Origin: an uncultured bacterium
Lineage (GTDB): Bacteria; Cyanobacteriota; Vampirovibrionia; Gastranaerophilales; Gastranaerophilaceae
DNA length: 54,054 nucleotides
Assembly: GCA_949288725.1 (NCBI GenBank)
Contig: CASELF010000051.1
Span: 1-54,054, forward strand
Direction: 5' to 3'
A program made the translations under genes and the position numbers. This document shows, piece after piece, positions 43,800 to 51,509 of the stretch. How positions within the stretch are numbered: the stretch's first letter is position 1; the number at the start of each line of letters is the position of its first letter. A model generated the notes under the pieces. That model was given only the letters and a program-made list of their open reading frames with translations. It had not been told where the DNA came from and did not search any database.

Positions 43800-44036
43800 T
43801 TACTTACCTAATTTGCTATCGATGTAAGAAACTGCATCTTGAACTGTTTGAATTTTTTCTGCATCTTCATCAGGAATTTCGCATTTGAATTCTTCTTCTA
43901 AAGCCATAACTAATTCAACTGTGTCTAATGAATCAGCACCTAAATCTTCTGTATAAAGAGCTTCAGGTGTAACTAATTTTTCGTAAACACTTAATTGATC
44001 TACTACATCTTTTTTTACTTGGTCTAATGTACTCAT
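43800..44036 (-). CDS. acpP: acyl carrier protein
   Basis: A 78-aa acidic four-helix protein carrying acyl chains on 4'-phosphopantetheine. The attachment Ser lies in [19 protein letters not shown]. The fold and length match bacterial ACP (the usual helix I Lys/Gln segment is present). GAGGAAAAG precedes the ATG. It has its own promoter and is followed by a stable hairpin, in line with the high ACP level cells need. Confidence 0.97.
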   Translation of the reverse strand: MSTLDQVKKDVVDQLSVYEKLVTPEALYTEDLGADSLDTVELVMALEEEFKCEIPDEDAEKIQTVQDAVSYIDSKLGK

Positions 44037-44085
44037 CTTCTTTTCCTCATTATTATTTTTGTATTACTAATACTTGTCTTGCTAT

Positions 44086-44114
44086 ATTATAAACCGTTGA
44101 ATTAATTTTTGCAA
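44086..44114 (-). promoter_or_regulatory. internal promoter of acpP
   Basis: Minus strand: TTGCAA (44114 to 44109), 17-base spacer, TATAAT (44091 to 44086), about 50 bases before the acpP ATG. Confidence 0.75.
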
Positions 44115-44158
44115 GGTATTTACAAATACAGCAATATATTGTTAAAAATCTTTACTAA

Positions 44159-44890
44159 CTAGATAATCATACCACCGTCAACTTCTAGAGCTTGACCTGT
44201 AATATAATCAGTATCCAATGCTAAGAATTTAACAGCTTTTGCGATATCTTCAGCTTTACCCAATCTTCTTAGTGAAATAGCTTTCAAATAATCATCTAGA
44301 TTTGGTAAATTTTTAGTCATATCTGTTTCGATAAAACCAGGGCATACAGCGTTAACTCTGATTCCACGAGAACCTAATTCTTTTGCTAAAGATTTTGTAA
44401 AACCGATTAAACCGGCTTTTGCTGCTGAATAATTTGCTTGACCAGGGTTACCATACAAACCAACTACTGATGATGTATTGATAATTGCACCACTTCTTTG
44501 TTTCATCATCAATTTTACTACAGGTTTTGATACATAAAATGCACTATTTAAGTTTGTATTAATAACAGCATTCCATTTTTCTGCATCCATTCTAATAAAT
44601 AAATCATCACGAGTAATTCCGGCATTGTTTAATAAAATATCAATTCTACCATATTGTTCGATAATTTTTGAAATCCCTTCATTTACTTCTTCTTGATTTG
44701 AAACATCAAATTTATAACAAGAAGCATTTGAACCTAAAGCCTTTAATTCCTCAACTGTTTTTTCTGCTGCTTCAGAATTACCTGCATAATTAATAACAAC
44801 ATCGCAACCTGCTTTTGCTAATTCAATGGCACAAGCCTTACCAATACCTCTTGAACCACCTGTTACCAAAGCCACTTTTTTATCTGTCAT
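44159..44890 (-). CDS. fabG: 3-oxoacyl-[acyl-carrier-protein] reductase
   Basis: A 243-aa NADPH-dependent short-chain dehydrogenase reducing 3-oxoacyl-ACP. The cofactor-binding TGGSRGIGKACAIELAK, NNAG (in ILLNNAGITRDDLF), catalytic Ser in NTSSVVGLYGNPGQANYS and the YSAAKAG Tyr-Lys pair are present. AAGGAG precedes the ATG. Between fabD and acpP. Confidence 0.96.
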   Translation of the reverse strand: MTDKKVALVTGGSRGIGKACAIELAKAGCDVVINYAGNSEAAEKTVEELKALGSNASCYKFDVSNQEEVNEGISKIIEQYGRIDILLNNAGITRDDLFIRMDAEKWNAVINTNLNSAFYVSKPVVKLMMKQRSGAIINTSSVVGLYGNPGQANYSAAKAGLIGFTKSLAKELGSRGIRVNAVCPGFIETDMTKNLPNLDDYLKAISLRRLGKAEDIAKAVKFLALDTDYITGQALEVDGGMII

Positions 44891-44920
44891 AATTTTTCTC
44901 CTTATTTCAAAATTTAACCT

Positions 44921-45868
44921 TTATGCTAATGCTAATTCTTCTTTTAAAGCTACAATCGTTGATTCTAAAGATTCTTTATCATAAATATTATATGTTTTAA
45001 CAGTAGCATCAATTTTTTTGTTTAACCCGGCTAGAACCTTACCAGGTCCAATTTCTATAAAAGTATCAACATCTTCAGCAATCATATTCTGAATTGTTTG
45101 AGTCCAATGAACTGATGAATAAATTTGACGAGGCATTTTATGTTTAAATTCAGGAGCCAAGAATGTTGCATGAGCATCTACGTTTGTAAATACAGGAACT
45201 TGAGCATTATCTAAATCAAGTTCAGATACAAAACTTGCAAATTCATGACCTGCATTTTCCATAAATTTTGAATGGAAAGCACCAGATACAGCCAAAGGAA
45301 CAACTCTTCTTGCACCTGCAGCTGATAGCAATTCACCGGCTTTAGCTACAGCAGCCTCATCACCTGTAATTACAACTTGTGCCGGAGAATTATAATTTGC
45401 AACATCAACATAACCAACACTAGATGCTTCTTTCAAAACTTCTTCCAAACTACCTTCAGGAGCATTTAAAATAGCAGCCATAGCGCCACCTTTTGTTTGA
45501 CTCATTAAGTCTGCTCTTTTTTGAATAGCTTTTAATGTTGTTTCAAGATCCATAACACCTGATGCGTACATTGCACAATATTCACCCAAACTGTGACCTG
45601 CTGTACAATATGGTGTTATATCAAGTTGTGATTTTAATGCTTCTAATGCCGCGATTGACATTGTTACGATTGAAGGTTGAGTATTTACTGTTTGTTTTAA
45701 ATCTTCTTCCGGTCCTTCAAAACACATTTTTGTAATACTTTTTCCCAAAACTTTATCTGCTGTATCAAAAACATTTTTAGCAGCTTCGTAATTGTCGTAC
45801 AAATCTTTTCCCATTCCAACAAACTGTGAACCTTGACCTGGGAAAATAAAAGCAATTTTCTTTGTCAT
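44921..45868 (-). CDS. fabD: malonyl-CoA:ACP transacylase
   Basis: A 315-aa transferase loading malonyl groups onto ACP. FIFPGQGSQFVGMGKDLY, the nucleophile Ser in GHSLGEYCA, the catalytic His in SGAFHSKFM and the GPGKVLAGLNKK end are in place. A GTG start at 45880 would sit on the AGGGAG ribosome-binding site; the ATG at 45868 is therefore used. Preceded by a terminator-like hairpin and a TATAAT -10, so it begins a second transcription block of the cluster. Confidence 0.95.
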   Translation of the reverse strand: MTKKIAFIFPGQGSQFVGMGKDLYDNYEAAKNVFDTADKVLGKSITKMCFEGPEEDLKQTVNTQPSIVTMSIAALEALKSQLDITPYCTAGHSLGEYCAMYASGVMDLETTLKAIQKRADLMSQTKGGAMAAILNAPEGSLEEVLKEASSVGYVDVANYNSPAQVVITGDEAAVAKAGELLSAAGARRVVPLAVSGAFHSKFMENAGHEFASFVSELDLDNAQVPVFTNVDAHATFLAPEFKHKMPRQIYSSVHWTQTIQNMIAEDVDTFIEIGPGKVLAGLNKKIDATVKTYNIYDKESLESTIVALKEELALA

Positions 45869-45941
45869 ATTTTTATACACTCCCTACTTATCATCCTATA
45901 AATCGTTATAGATAATTATACAACAAACACACCAATAAAGC

Positions 45942-45970
45942 AAAAAATAGGCAATTAATGCCTATTTTTT
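45942..45970 (-). terminator. terminator-like hairpin between fabH and fabD
   Basis: AAAAAATAGGCA, short loop, TGCCTATTTTTT: symmetric, with a T-run on both strands, 25 bases past the fabH stop. A TTGTATAAT -10 follows before fabD. Confidence 0.8.
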
Positions 45971-45995
45971 ACAATTAGTATATTTATAAAAAGTA

Positions 45996-47006
45996 TTAGC
46001 AAATACCTTCACGAAGTCTGACAACTGCAGCACCCCAAGTCATGCCTGCACCAAAACCGCATAATATAGCAGTTGAACCAAGTTTAATTTTACCTTTTTC
46101 AACCCCTTCAACAAGAGCTATTGGAATAGATGCAGCTGAAGTATTTCCGTAATATTTAATATTAGAAATAACTTTTTCATCTGAATATCCTAATCTTTGT
46201 TGTAAAGCTTCGACAATTCTTTGATTTGCTTGGTGAGGAATTAAATAATCAATATCATCAGCAGTCATGCCAGCTTCTTCTATTGCTAAATCAACATATT
46301 TTGGTAATGTACTTACAACAAATTTGTAAACATCACGTCCTGCCATATGAATTTTTGAATCAACAACATCACTAGGTTCAACAAGCGGACAATTTTCACC
46401 AGGCATATTCATATAAATGTACTGACCAATTTCACCATCAGCTTTGATTTCTAAAGATAAAATATCATCAACACCATCTTCGGCTTCAGTAACAACCATA
46501 GCACCTGCACCATCACCGAATAAAATAGATGTACCTCTGTCTTTCCAATCAACTAAACGTGAATTGTTATCAGCAGCAACAATCAAAATTGTTTTATATA
46601 AACCTGAACCAACCAAACCACGTGCAACTTGTAGTGCATAAATTAAACCTGTACAAGCAGCTGTTAAATCAAAAGATGGTACGTGATTTGGAATACCAAG
46701 TCTATATTGCATATCACATGCCAATGCCGGATATAATTGAGGTGGAGCTGAGGCTGCTGCAATTACACAATCTATATCTTCTGGTTTAAAACCTGATTTT
46801 TCTATTGCTTTTTTGGCTGCATCGACACCTAAATCTATGGCATTTTCATTACCAGAAACAACACGTCTTTCTTTAATACCGGTACGTGTATAAATCCATT
46901 CATCAGATGTTTCATATAGTTTAGTTAAATCATCATTTGTTAAAACTGTATTTGGAACACTATATCCCATTCCGGCTATTCTAAGTGGTTTTACGTTATT
47001 AGTCAT
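45996..47006 (-). CDS. fabH: 3-oxoacyl-[acyl-carrier-protein] synthase III
   Basis: A 336-aa enzyme that starts fatty-acid chains by condensing acetyl-CoA with malonyl-ACP. The Cys-His-Asn triad is in FDLTAACTGLIYALQVARG, IPHQANQRIVEAL and KYYGNTSAASIP; the GFGAGMTWGA end is conserved. AGGAAA precedes the ATG. Follows plsX by 11 bases. Confidence 0.96.
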   Translation of the reverse strand: MTNNVKPLRIAGMGYSVPNTVLTNDDLTKLYETSDEWIYTRTGIKERRVVSGNENAIDLGVDAAKKAIEKSGFKPEDIDCVIAAASAPPQLYPALACDMQYRLGIPNHVPSFDLTAACTGLIYALQVARGLVGSGLYKTILIVAADNNSRLVDWKDRGTSILFGDGAGAMVVTEAEDGVDDILSLEIKADGEIGQYIYMNMPGENCPLVEPSDVVDSKIHMAGRDVYKFVVSTLPKYVDLAIEEAGMTADDIDYLIPHQANQRIVEALQQRLGYSDEKVISNIKYYGNTSAASIPIALVEGVEKGKIKLGSTAILCGFGAGMTWGAAVVRLREGIC

Positions 47007-47017
47007 AATTATGTTTC

Positions 47018-48082
47018 CTATCTGTTTATGTTCTCTGCAATTTTAGAGTTTATATCCTTGTTTAACACCCTAACTGCAGCCCTTACAGCATTTTTCATTG
47101 CATAAGTTGAACTGCGACCATGAGCAATTACGGATATACCCTTTACTCCTAATAATAGCATACCACCAAAAACTTCCCAATTAATTTTTTTCAAGATGCG
47201 TCTTAAAAATGGTTTAGCCATTAAACCAATAATACAGCCTATAAAATCAGATTTAAATTCACTGGAAATCATTTTCAAAAGCATTGATGCTGTTCCTTCT
47301 GTAACTTTTAATGCAACATTTCCTGCAAATCCGTCACAAACTACAACATCACATTTGTTAACAAAAAGTTCCTTACCTTCAATATTTCCAACAAACTGAA
47401 TTTTTCCTTGTTCGTTCATTTCTTTCAATAAAGGATAAGTTTCTTTAACTAAAGCATTACCTTTGCCCTCTTCTTCACCGATACTTAAAATTCCAACTTT
47501 AGGATTTTCAATACCTACAATATGCTTAGAATAAGCAACACCCATTTCTGCAAATTGAGTTAGCATTTCAGGAGTACAATCGCTATTTGCACCACCATCA
47601 ATCAATACAAGAGGTTCTTTCATTGTCGGAATAGTAACAGCAATAGCAGGACGAGTAACACCGTGAATTCTGCCTAAACCAAATAAGCTTGCAGCCATTG
47701 CTGCACCTGTTGAACCTGCAGAAACTACAGCTTCACATCTGCCTTCTGCAACTGCCCTAACTGATGCTACTATAGATGAATCTTTCTTTCTACGAATTGA
47801 TTGACCTACAGCTTCGCCCATGCCAATAACTTCTGATGCATGTGTAATTGTATAATCTATTTTATCAAGATCAATTTTTATCTTGCGTTTGTGACCTTTT
47901 GTCCCACAATCAGAAAGAATAAAACCTCTTTTTCTAATTTTTTCTAATATAGCTTTAATTTCATCTTCCTTGCCGACAAGCTCAAGGCCCACACCATATT
48001 CTTGTGCTGCCCATATTGATCCTTCAACAATTGCTCGTGGAGCGTAATCTCCACCCATTGCATCTATCGCTATTCTCGCCAT
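47018..48082 (-). CDS. plsX: phosphate acyltransferase PlsX
   Basis: A 354-aa peripheral membrane enzyme converting acyl-ACP to acyl-phosphate for phospholipid synthesis. Family blocks: IAIDAMGGDYAPRAIVEGS at the start, the SAGSTGAAMAAS loop, IDGGANSDCTPEMLTQFAEM and VCDGFAGNVALKVTEG. GGAGAGAGAAGG precedes the ATG. The order rpmF-plsX-fabH is common in bacteria. Confidence 0.96.
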   Translation of the reverse strand: MARIAIDAMGGDYAPRAIVEGSIWAAQEYGVGLELVGKEDEIKAILEKIRKRGFILSDCGTKGHKRKIKIDLDKIDYTITHASEVIGMGEAVGQSIRRKKDSSIVASVRAVAEGRCEAVVSAGSTGAAMAASLFGLGRIHGVTRPAIAVTIPTMKEPLVLIDGGANSDCTPEMLTQFAEMGVAYSKHIVGIENPKVGILSIGEEEGKGNALVKETYPLLKEMNEQGKIQFVGNIEGKELFVNKCDVVVCDGFAGNVALKVTEGTASMLLKMISSEFKSDFIGCIIGLMAKPFLRRILKKINWEVFGGMLLLGVKGISVIAHGRSSTYAMKNAVRAAVRVLNKDINSKIAENINR

Positions 48083-48111
48083 ATCCTTCTCTCTCCAAAG
48101 TTTGGTATGAA

Positions 48112-48147
48112 AATCAGAAGCGGCAATTTTTATTGTCGCCTCTGATT
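48112..48147 (-). promoter_or_regulatory. attenuator-like hairpin between rpmF and plsX
   Basis: AATCAGAAGCGGCAAT pairs with ATTGTCGCCTCTGATT (a few mismatches) around a short T-rich loop. On the minus strand a short GATTTTC follows. It may lower read-through from rpmF into plsX. Confidence 0.55.
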
Positions 48148-48155
48148 ATCTTATG

Positions 48156-48485
48156 TTATTCTTCTGTTTTTTCTTCTTTTGCTTCTTCAGCTTTAACTTC
48201 TTCAGCTTTTGCTTCTTCTACAACTGGTTCTTCAGCGCTTTTAGCTGCTGCTTTTTTTGTTGTTTTCTTTGTAGCTTTTTTTGCAGGAGCTGTTGCTGCT
48301 GCAGCTGCTTTGTCAGCCAATTTTACAGGTTGACCTTTGTATGTTCCGCATGCTGTACATACGGTGTGTGTTAAAACTGTTTCTCCGCAATTAGGACATT
48401 TTGTTGTTGCCGGTTTGGTAACTTTCCAATTAGATCTTCTGCTGCCTTGAGCGGAATGTCCTGTTCTTTTCTTAGGTACTGCCAT
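48156..48485 (-). CDS. rpmF: 50S ribosomal protein L32 with long C-terminal extension
   Basis: A 109-aa protein. Residues 1-58 are a complete L32: AVPKKRTGHSAQGSRRSNW followed by the zinc ribbon CPNCGE and CTACGTY. Residues 59-109 are an added tail, first Ala/Lys-rich (KKATKKTTKKAAAKS), then Glu-rich (VVEEAKAEEVKAEEAKEEK). Typical L32 has about 57-60 residues. The reading frame is intact and the base composition matches neighbours, so the tail looks genuine. AAAGGAAAG precedes the ATG. Confidence 0.93.
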   Translation of the reverse strand: MAVPKKRTGHSAQGSRRSNWKVTKPATTKCPNCGETVLTHTVCTACGTYKGQPVKLADKAAAAATAPAKKATKKTTKKAAAKSAEEPVVEEAKAEEVKAEEAKEEKTEE

Positions 48486-48515
48486 TTTTGTCTTTCCTTT
48501 TTTATTTTCTGCTAA

Positions 48516-49016
48516 CTAATCTTTTGGGTTAATTTGGATATTTTTAAAGACTTCCAGTCTTGGGTCGGGAATATTTTCTTCGGTTAAAAAATCCTTCCCT
48601 TTACAATTAATACCACAAACTTTTTTATTTGGAATATTTAATATTACAGATTGATACAATAAGTCATAAATATCAATCTCTTTTGAACCATTTAAGTCTG
48701 TTACAAATTGACCGTCTTTTATTTCGAACTCTTGTCCTGATTCGCTATATTCGCCTAATAGCGTGCCTTTTGAGTATAATTCATCTATATTAAAATCTAA
48801 TTTATACTCATATTTTTCTAAGCATAAATCACATTCTAAAGTTACAGTTCCTTTTACATTTCCTGTAACTTCAATAAAATCTCCAAGTGATTTTATACAA
48901 AGTTCGGCATGGATTGGGGTAACACAATCTATTCCTTCAATTTTTTCATCAAAGGTACAATATAATGTTTTATTTTCGGCTTTTTCTAAATCTTCAATAT
49001 ATAATATTTTTTCCAT
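48516..49016 (-). CDS. DUF177/YceD-family protein
   Basis: A 166-aa protein of the DUF177 (YceD) family, which commonly sits directly upstream of rpmF and is linked to 23S rRNA accumulation in plants and bacteria. Recognised by the central VKGTVTLECDLCLEKYEYKL with the conserved CxxC pair, the EIDIYDLLYQSVILNIPNKK block and the CGINCKGKDF pair near the C-terminus. Starts 2 bases after the preceding stop, without a clear own ribosome-binding site, so it is probably translated by coupling. Confidence 0.85.
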   Translation of the reverse strand: MEKILYIEDLEKAENKTLYCTFDEKIEGIDCVTPIHAELCIKSLGDFIEVTGNVKGTVTLECDLCLEKYEYKLDFNIDELYSKGTLLGEYSESGQEFEIKDGQFVTDLNGSKEIDIYDLLYQSVILNIPNKKVCGINCKGKDFLTEENIPDPRLEVFKNIQINPKD

Positions 49017-49018
49017 TT

Positions 49019-49282
49019 TTATACATACTGTTCTTCTTGGATAGCAACTGATGCTATTTGATTAGAAAGAAAACATACTTTTTTCAATGGACCTTCTGTT
49101 TCTTTTTCTATCAATGAAGCATTTGGAGATTGCATTTTTTCAACCAATTCTTGATACAAAGCTTGTGCATCTTTTACATATAAAACTAACGGTGCTGTTG
49201 AACTTTTTATAAATACCAATACTGCATAACGTTTTTTTATATTTTGTGCATTCATTCCTTGTGCATTAAATTGTTGTACCAT
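49019..49282 (-). CDS. small hypothetical protein, first gene of the lipid cluster
   Basis: An 87-aa soluble protein: a short polar start (MVQQFNAQGMNAQNIKKR), a hydrophobic strand pair (YAVLVFIKSSTAPLVLYV), a helix and a final strand. No family recognised. AGGAG precedes the ATG and a TTGATT/TAAAAT promoter lies upstream. Its position at the head of the DUF177-rpmF-plsX-fab transcript suggests a link to ribosome or lipid synthesis, by context only. Confidence 0.7.
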   Translation of the reverse strand: MVQQFNAQGMNAQNIKKRYAVLVFIKSSTAPLVLYVKDAQALYQELVEKMQSPNASLIEKETEGPLKKVCFLSNQIASVAIQEEQYV

Positions 49283-49306
49283 ACTTATCTCCTTATTTTT
49301 ATATGT

Positions 49307-49335
49307 ATTTTAACGAAAAAAAGAGTGAAAATCAA
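49307..49335 (-). promoter_or_regulatory. promoter of the rpmF-plsX-fab cluster
   Basis: Minus strand: TTGATT (49335 to 49330), 17-base spacer, TAAAAT (49312 to 49307), about 24 bases before the first ATG. Confidence 0.75.
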
Positions 49336-49397
49336 TATTAATCTTTTTGTTTTACTTACACAAAAACCGTTTAAAATACTCCATATTAGCATTCTAC

Positions 49398-49426
49398 TTG
49401 ACTAAACAAGTATGTATTTGTAAAAT
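49398..49426 (+). promoter_or_regulatory. promoter of thiE
   Basis: TTGACT (49398-49403), 17-base spacer, TAAAAT (49421-49426); leader of about 14 nt containing GGAG. No TPP riboswitch fits in this leader. A short inverted repeat TACTTG/CAAGTA (49395-49412) overlaps the -35. Confidence 0.75.
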
Positions 49427-49446
49427 GTAAGCATCGGAGTTGTTTT

Positions 49447-50100
49447 ATGTGGGACAAATTAAAAGAACAATTTAATCTTTTAAAACTTGAGAAAAAAAGA
49501 CTCTATCTTATTACGGATTCTGAAAAATTTATATCTAAAGATGATTTTTTAGATGCAATAGCTTCTGCCCTGCAAGGTGGAGTTGATATTGTTCAATTAA
49601 GAGAAAAAATAATTCCTGATAATGTTATTGTAGAAATTGCACGTAAGGTTAGAACTTTGTGTGATGAATACGGCGCAACTTTTTTAGTAAATGACAGACC
49701 TGATATTGCAAGAATTTCAGAAGCTGATGGAGTTCATCTGGGACAAGATGATATAAGCGTAGAAGATGCAAGAGAAATTCTGGGACAAAACGCTATTATT
49801 GGAAAATCCTGTCATAATACTGATGAAATTATTTCTGCAGTGAATGAAGGTGCTGATTATGTTACCTTTGGCCCAATTTTTACTACTTTGTCAAAATCAG
49901 GAGAATATATCGATTTTGCACAAATTCAATGGGTGCTTGAAAATATCGATATTCCAGTATTTTTAACAGGTGATATTACACTTACTAACATTCAAGAACT
50001 TTCTCAAACAGGTGCAAACAAATTTGTTATTACAAATTCTATAATGTATGCAAGAGTTCCTGAATATTCAGCAAGAGAAATTTTAAAATATCTGCCCTAA
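49447..50100 (+). CDS. thiE: thiamine-phosphate synthase
   Basis: A 217-aa TIM-barrel enzyme joining the pyrimidine and thiazole moieties of thiamine. Motifs: LYLITDSE, VDIVQLREK, FLVNDRPDIARISEADGVHL with GQDDI, IIGKSCHNTDE and VTFGPIFTT. The C-terminal phosphate-binding loop is less canonical (FLTGDITLTNI instead of a Gly-rich AIGGI), so substrate or activity could differ (TenI-like). An N-terminal extension of about 18 residues is present. No other thiamine genes in the window. The stop overlaps the convergent gene by 4 bases. Confidence 0.85.
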   Translation: MWDKLKEQFNLLKLEKKRLYLITDSEKFISKDDFLDAIASALQGGVDIVQLREKIIPDNVIVEIARKVRTLCDEYGATFLVNDRPDIARISEADGVHLGQDDISVEDAREILGQNAIIGKSCHNTDEIISAVNEGADYVTFGPIFTTLSKSGEYIDFAQIQWVLENIDIPVFLTGDITLTNIQELSQTGANKFVITNSIMYARVPEYSAREILKYLP

Positions 50101-51335
50101 ACTAATTTAATGATATTTCCTTGTTTATCGAATTCCATTAACATTTCGTTTTTGCCATCGGATCTTTCATAATATATTTTTGGCAATCCTTCTTTTGTAT
50201 ATGCGACATGTTTTTCGAAATCGGTTTTATAATTCATTACAGTAACATCTTTTGAACCATCTTTAGATATTACCGTAAGTTTTTCGGAACCATCTGCTAA
50301 ACGTTCACTAATTGATTGGTTATCTTGATTAAATGTAATCGTTTTTGGTTTGTCCAAATCAGTTTGATCTAAAATTGCAGCAAGATTTCCGTTTAAATCA
50401 AATCTATGAACCACTATTCCACCACTTTCAGTCATTGTTGAAATAGCTTCTAATGCTCCATTTGAAAAATATACTTTTTCTCCTTGAACTTGTTTTGGAT
50501 CATAACCCAAAACATACGCTTGTGCAGGAACCAAGTCTTTATCTGCCATTGGATTTTTATTTGTTAAATTTGGAACAGGAGATTTTGTTTCTACAGAACG
50601 ACTTGCTACAACACCATTTATGAATTGAAGTTTTTCTTTTGAATGTTGGTTTTCATCCTTTGTTACAATACTTGTTATATTTCCGTTTTTATCAAAATCT
50701 GTTTTTCTTCCCATATTTTGAGCTTCATTTGTTTCAACGATGGAAGAAGTTTTTTCTTTTAAATTTACAATATATTCTTTTACAGTTCCATTTGGCTCAT
50801 ATTCCTTTTCTATTACCATAAATGGTTTGCCATCTTGGTATGCTGTTTCATTCAAAATTTTACCTGTTTCAGGTGAATATTTTACTAATTGAATTAGCGG
50901 AATTCTAGGTAATTTACCTTTTTCAATTATATTTAAATTTTCTTGGACTTGAACAAGACGTCCTTGTGCATCGTATGTTTCTATTTTATTTATAGCATCA
51001 TTCGGAGCTTGAACTTCCATTTTATAGACAACGGTGCCATCATTTGTTTTCTTGATGATGCTATCCAATTCACCCATTGAATTATAAATTTTTTCACCTT
51101 GTATTGCTTTTATTGCTTCAGGTTGCAATATTGTCGGAAGAAGCGGTTGAACATTCTTTGCCACAGGTCTTGAAATTGATGGTGCATTATATGATGCTAA
51201 TGCATTCATTCCGTTTAAATTTTGATTATTGCTAATTTGACCATTTTGTTGAGGTTGTTGAATCGGATTTGTATTTAACCCGTTTGGCATACTTATATTT
51301 CTAACCATTGGTAAAGAATTGATTGAGTCTATCAT
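50097..51335 (-). CDS. hypothetical 412-aa protein, copy B (YD-like repeats)
   Basis: Paralogue of the protein at 34529-35767 with the same length and layout: an Asn/Gln/Pro-rich start, then the shared LPTILQPEA block, VVYKM, QAPND, INKI, PAQ, LGYDPK and VQGEK, and short strand repeats (FDKNGNITSIVTKDEN, FDKQGNIIKLV). More divergent from its partner than the two ManC proteins are from each other. Lies divergently from manC copy 2 across a 174-base gap. AAAGGCGG precedes the ATG. Function unknown. Confidence 0.75.
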   Translation of the reverse strand: MIDSINSLPMVRNISMPNGLNTNPIQQPQQNGQISNNQNLNGMNALASYNAPSISRPVAKNVQPLLPTILQPEAIKAIQGEKIYNSMGELDSIIKKTNDGTVVYKMEVQAPNDAINKIETYDAQGRLVQVQENLNIIEKGKLPRIPLIQLVKYSPETGKILNETAYQDGKPFMVIEKEYEPNGTVKEYIVNLKEKTSSIVETNEAQNMGRKTDFDKNGNITSIVTKDENQHSKEKLQFINGVVASRSVETKSPVPNLTNKNPMADKDLVPAQAYVLGYDPKQVQGEKVYFSNGALEAISTMTESGGIVVHRFDLNGNLAAILDQTDLDKPKTITFNQDNQSISERLADGSEKLTVISKDGSKDVTVMNYKTDFEKHVAYTKEGLPKIYYERSDGKNEMLMEFDKQGNIIKLV

Positions 51336-51509
51336 ACTACCGCCTTTATAAAAATTTCACACTACACTATATCTATAAAGGTATAACAAATAATTTTATT
51401 GCCAATTTGTAACTTTTTGTAAATTGTTAATTCTATTGCAATATTTAGGGTTTTTTAATTTTTATAGTATAATAAATTCAAGGGATATTTTTATGAAGAA
51501 GGAGCAAAG

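Noticed and set aside
48112-49282. Open frames on the + strand opposite rpmF and DUF177
   Set aside because: Antisense shadows rich in Phe and Cys or Ser, caused by the low-complexity Lys/Ala/Glu coding of rpmF; no ribosome-binding sites.
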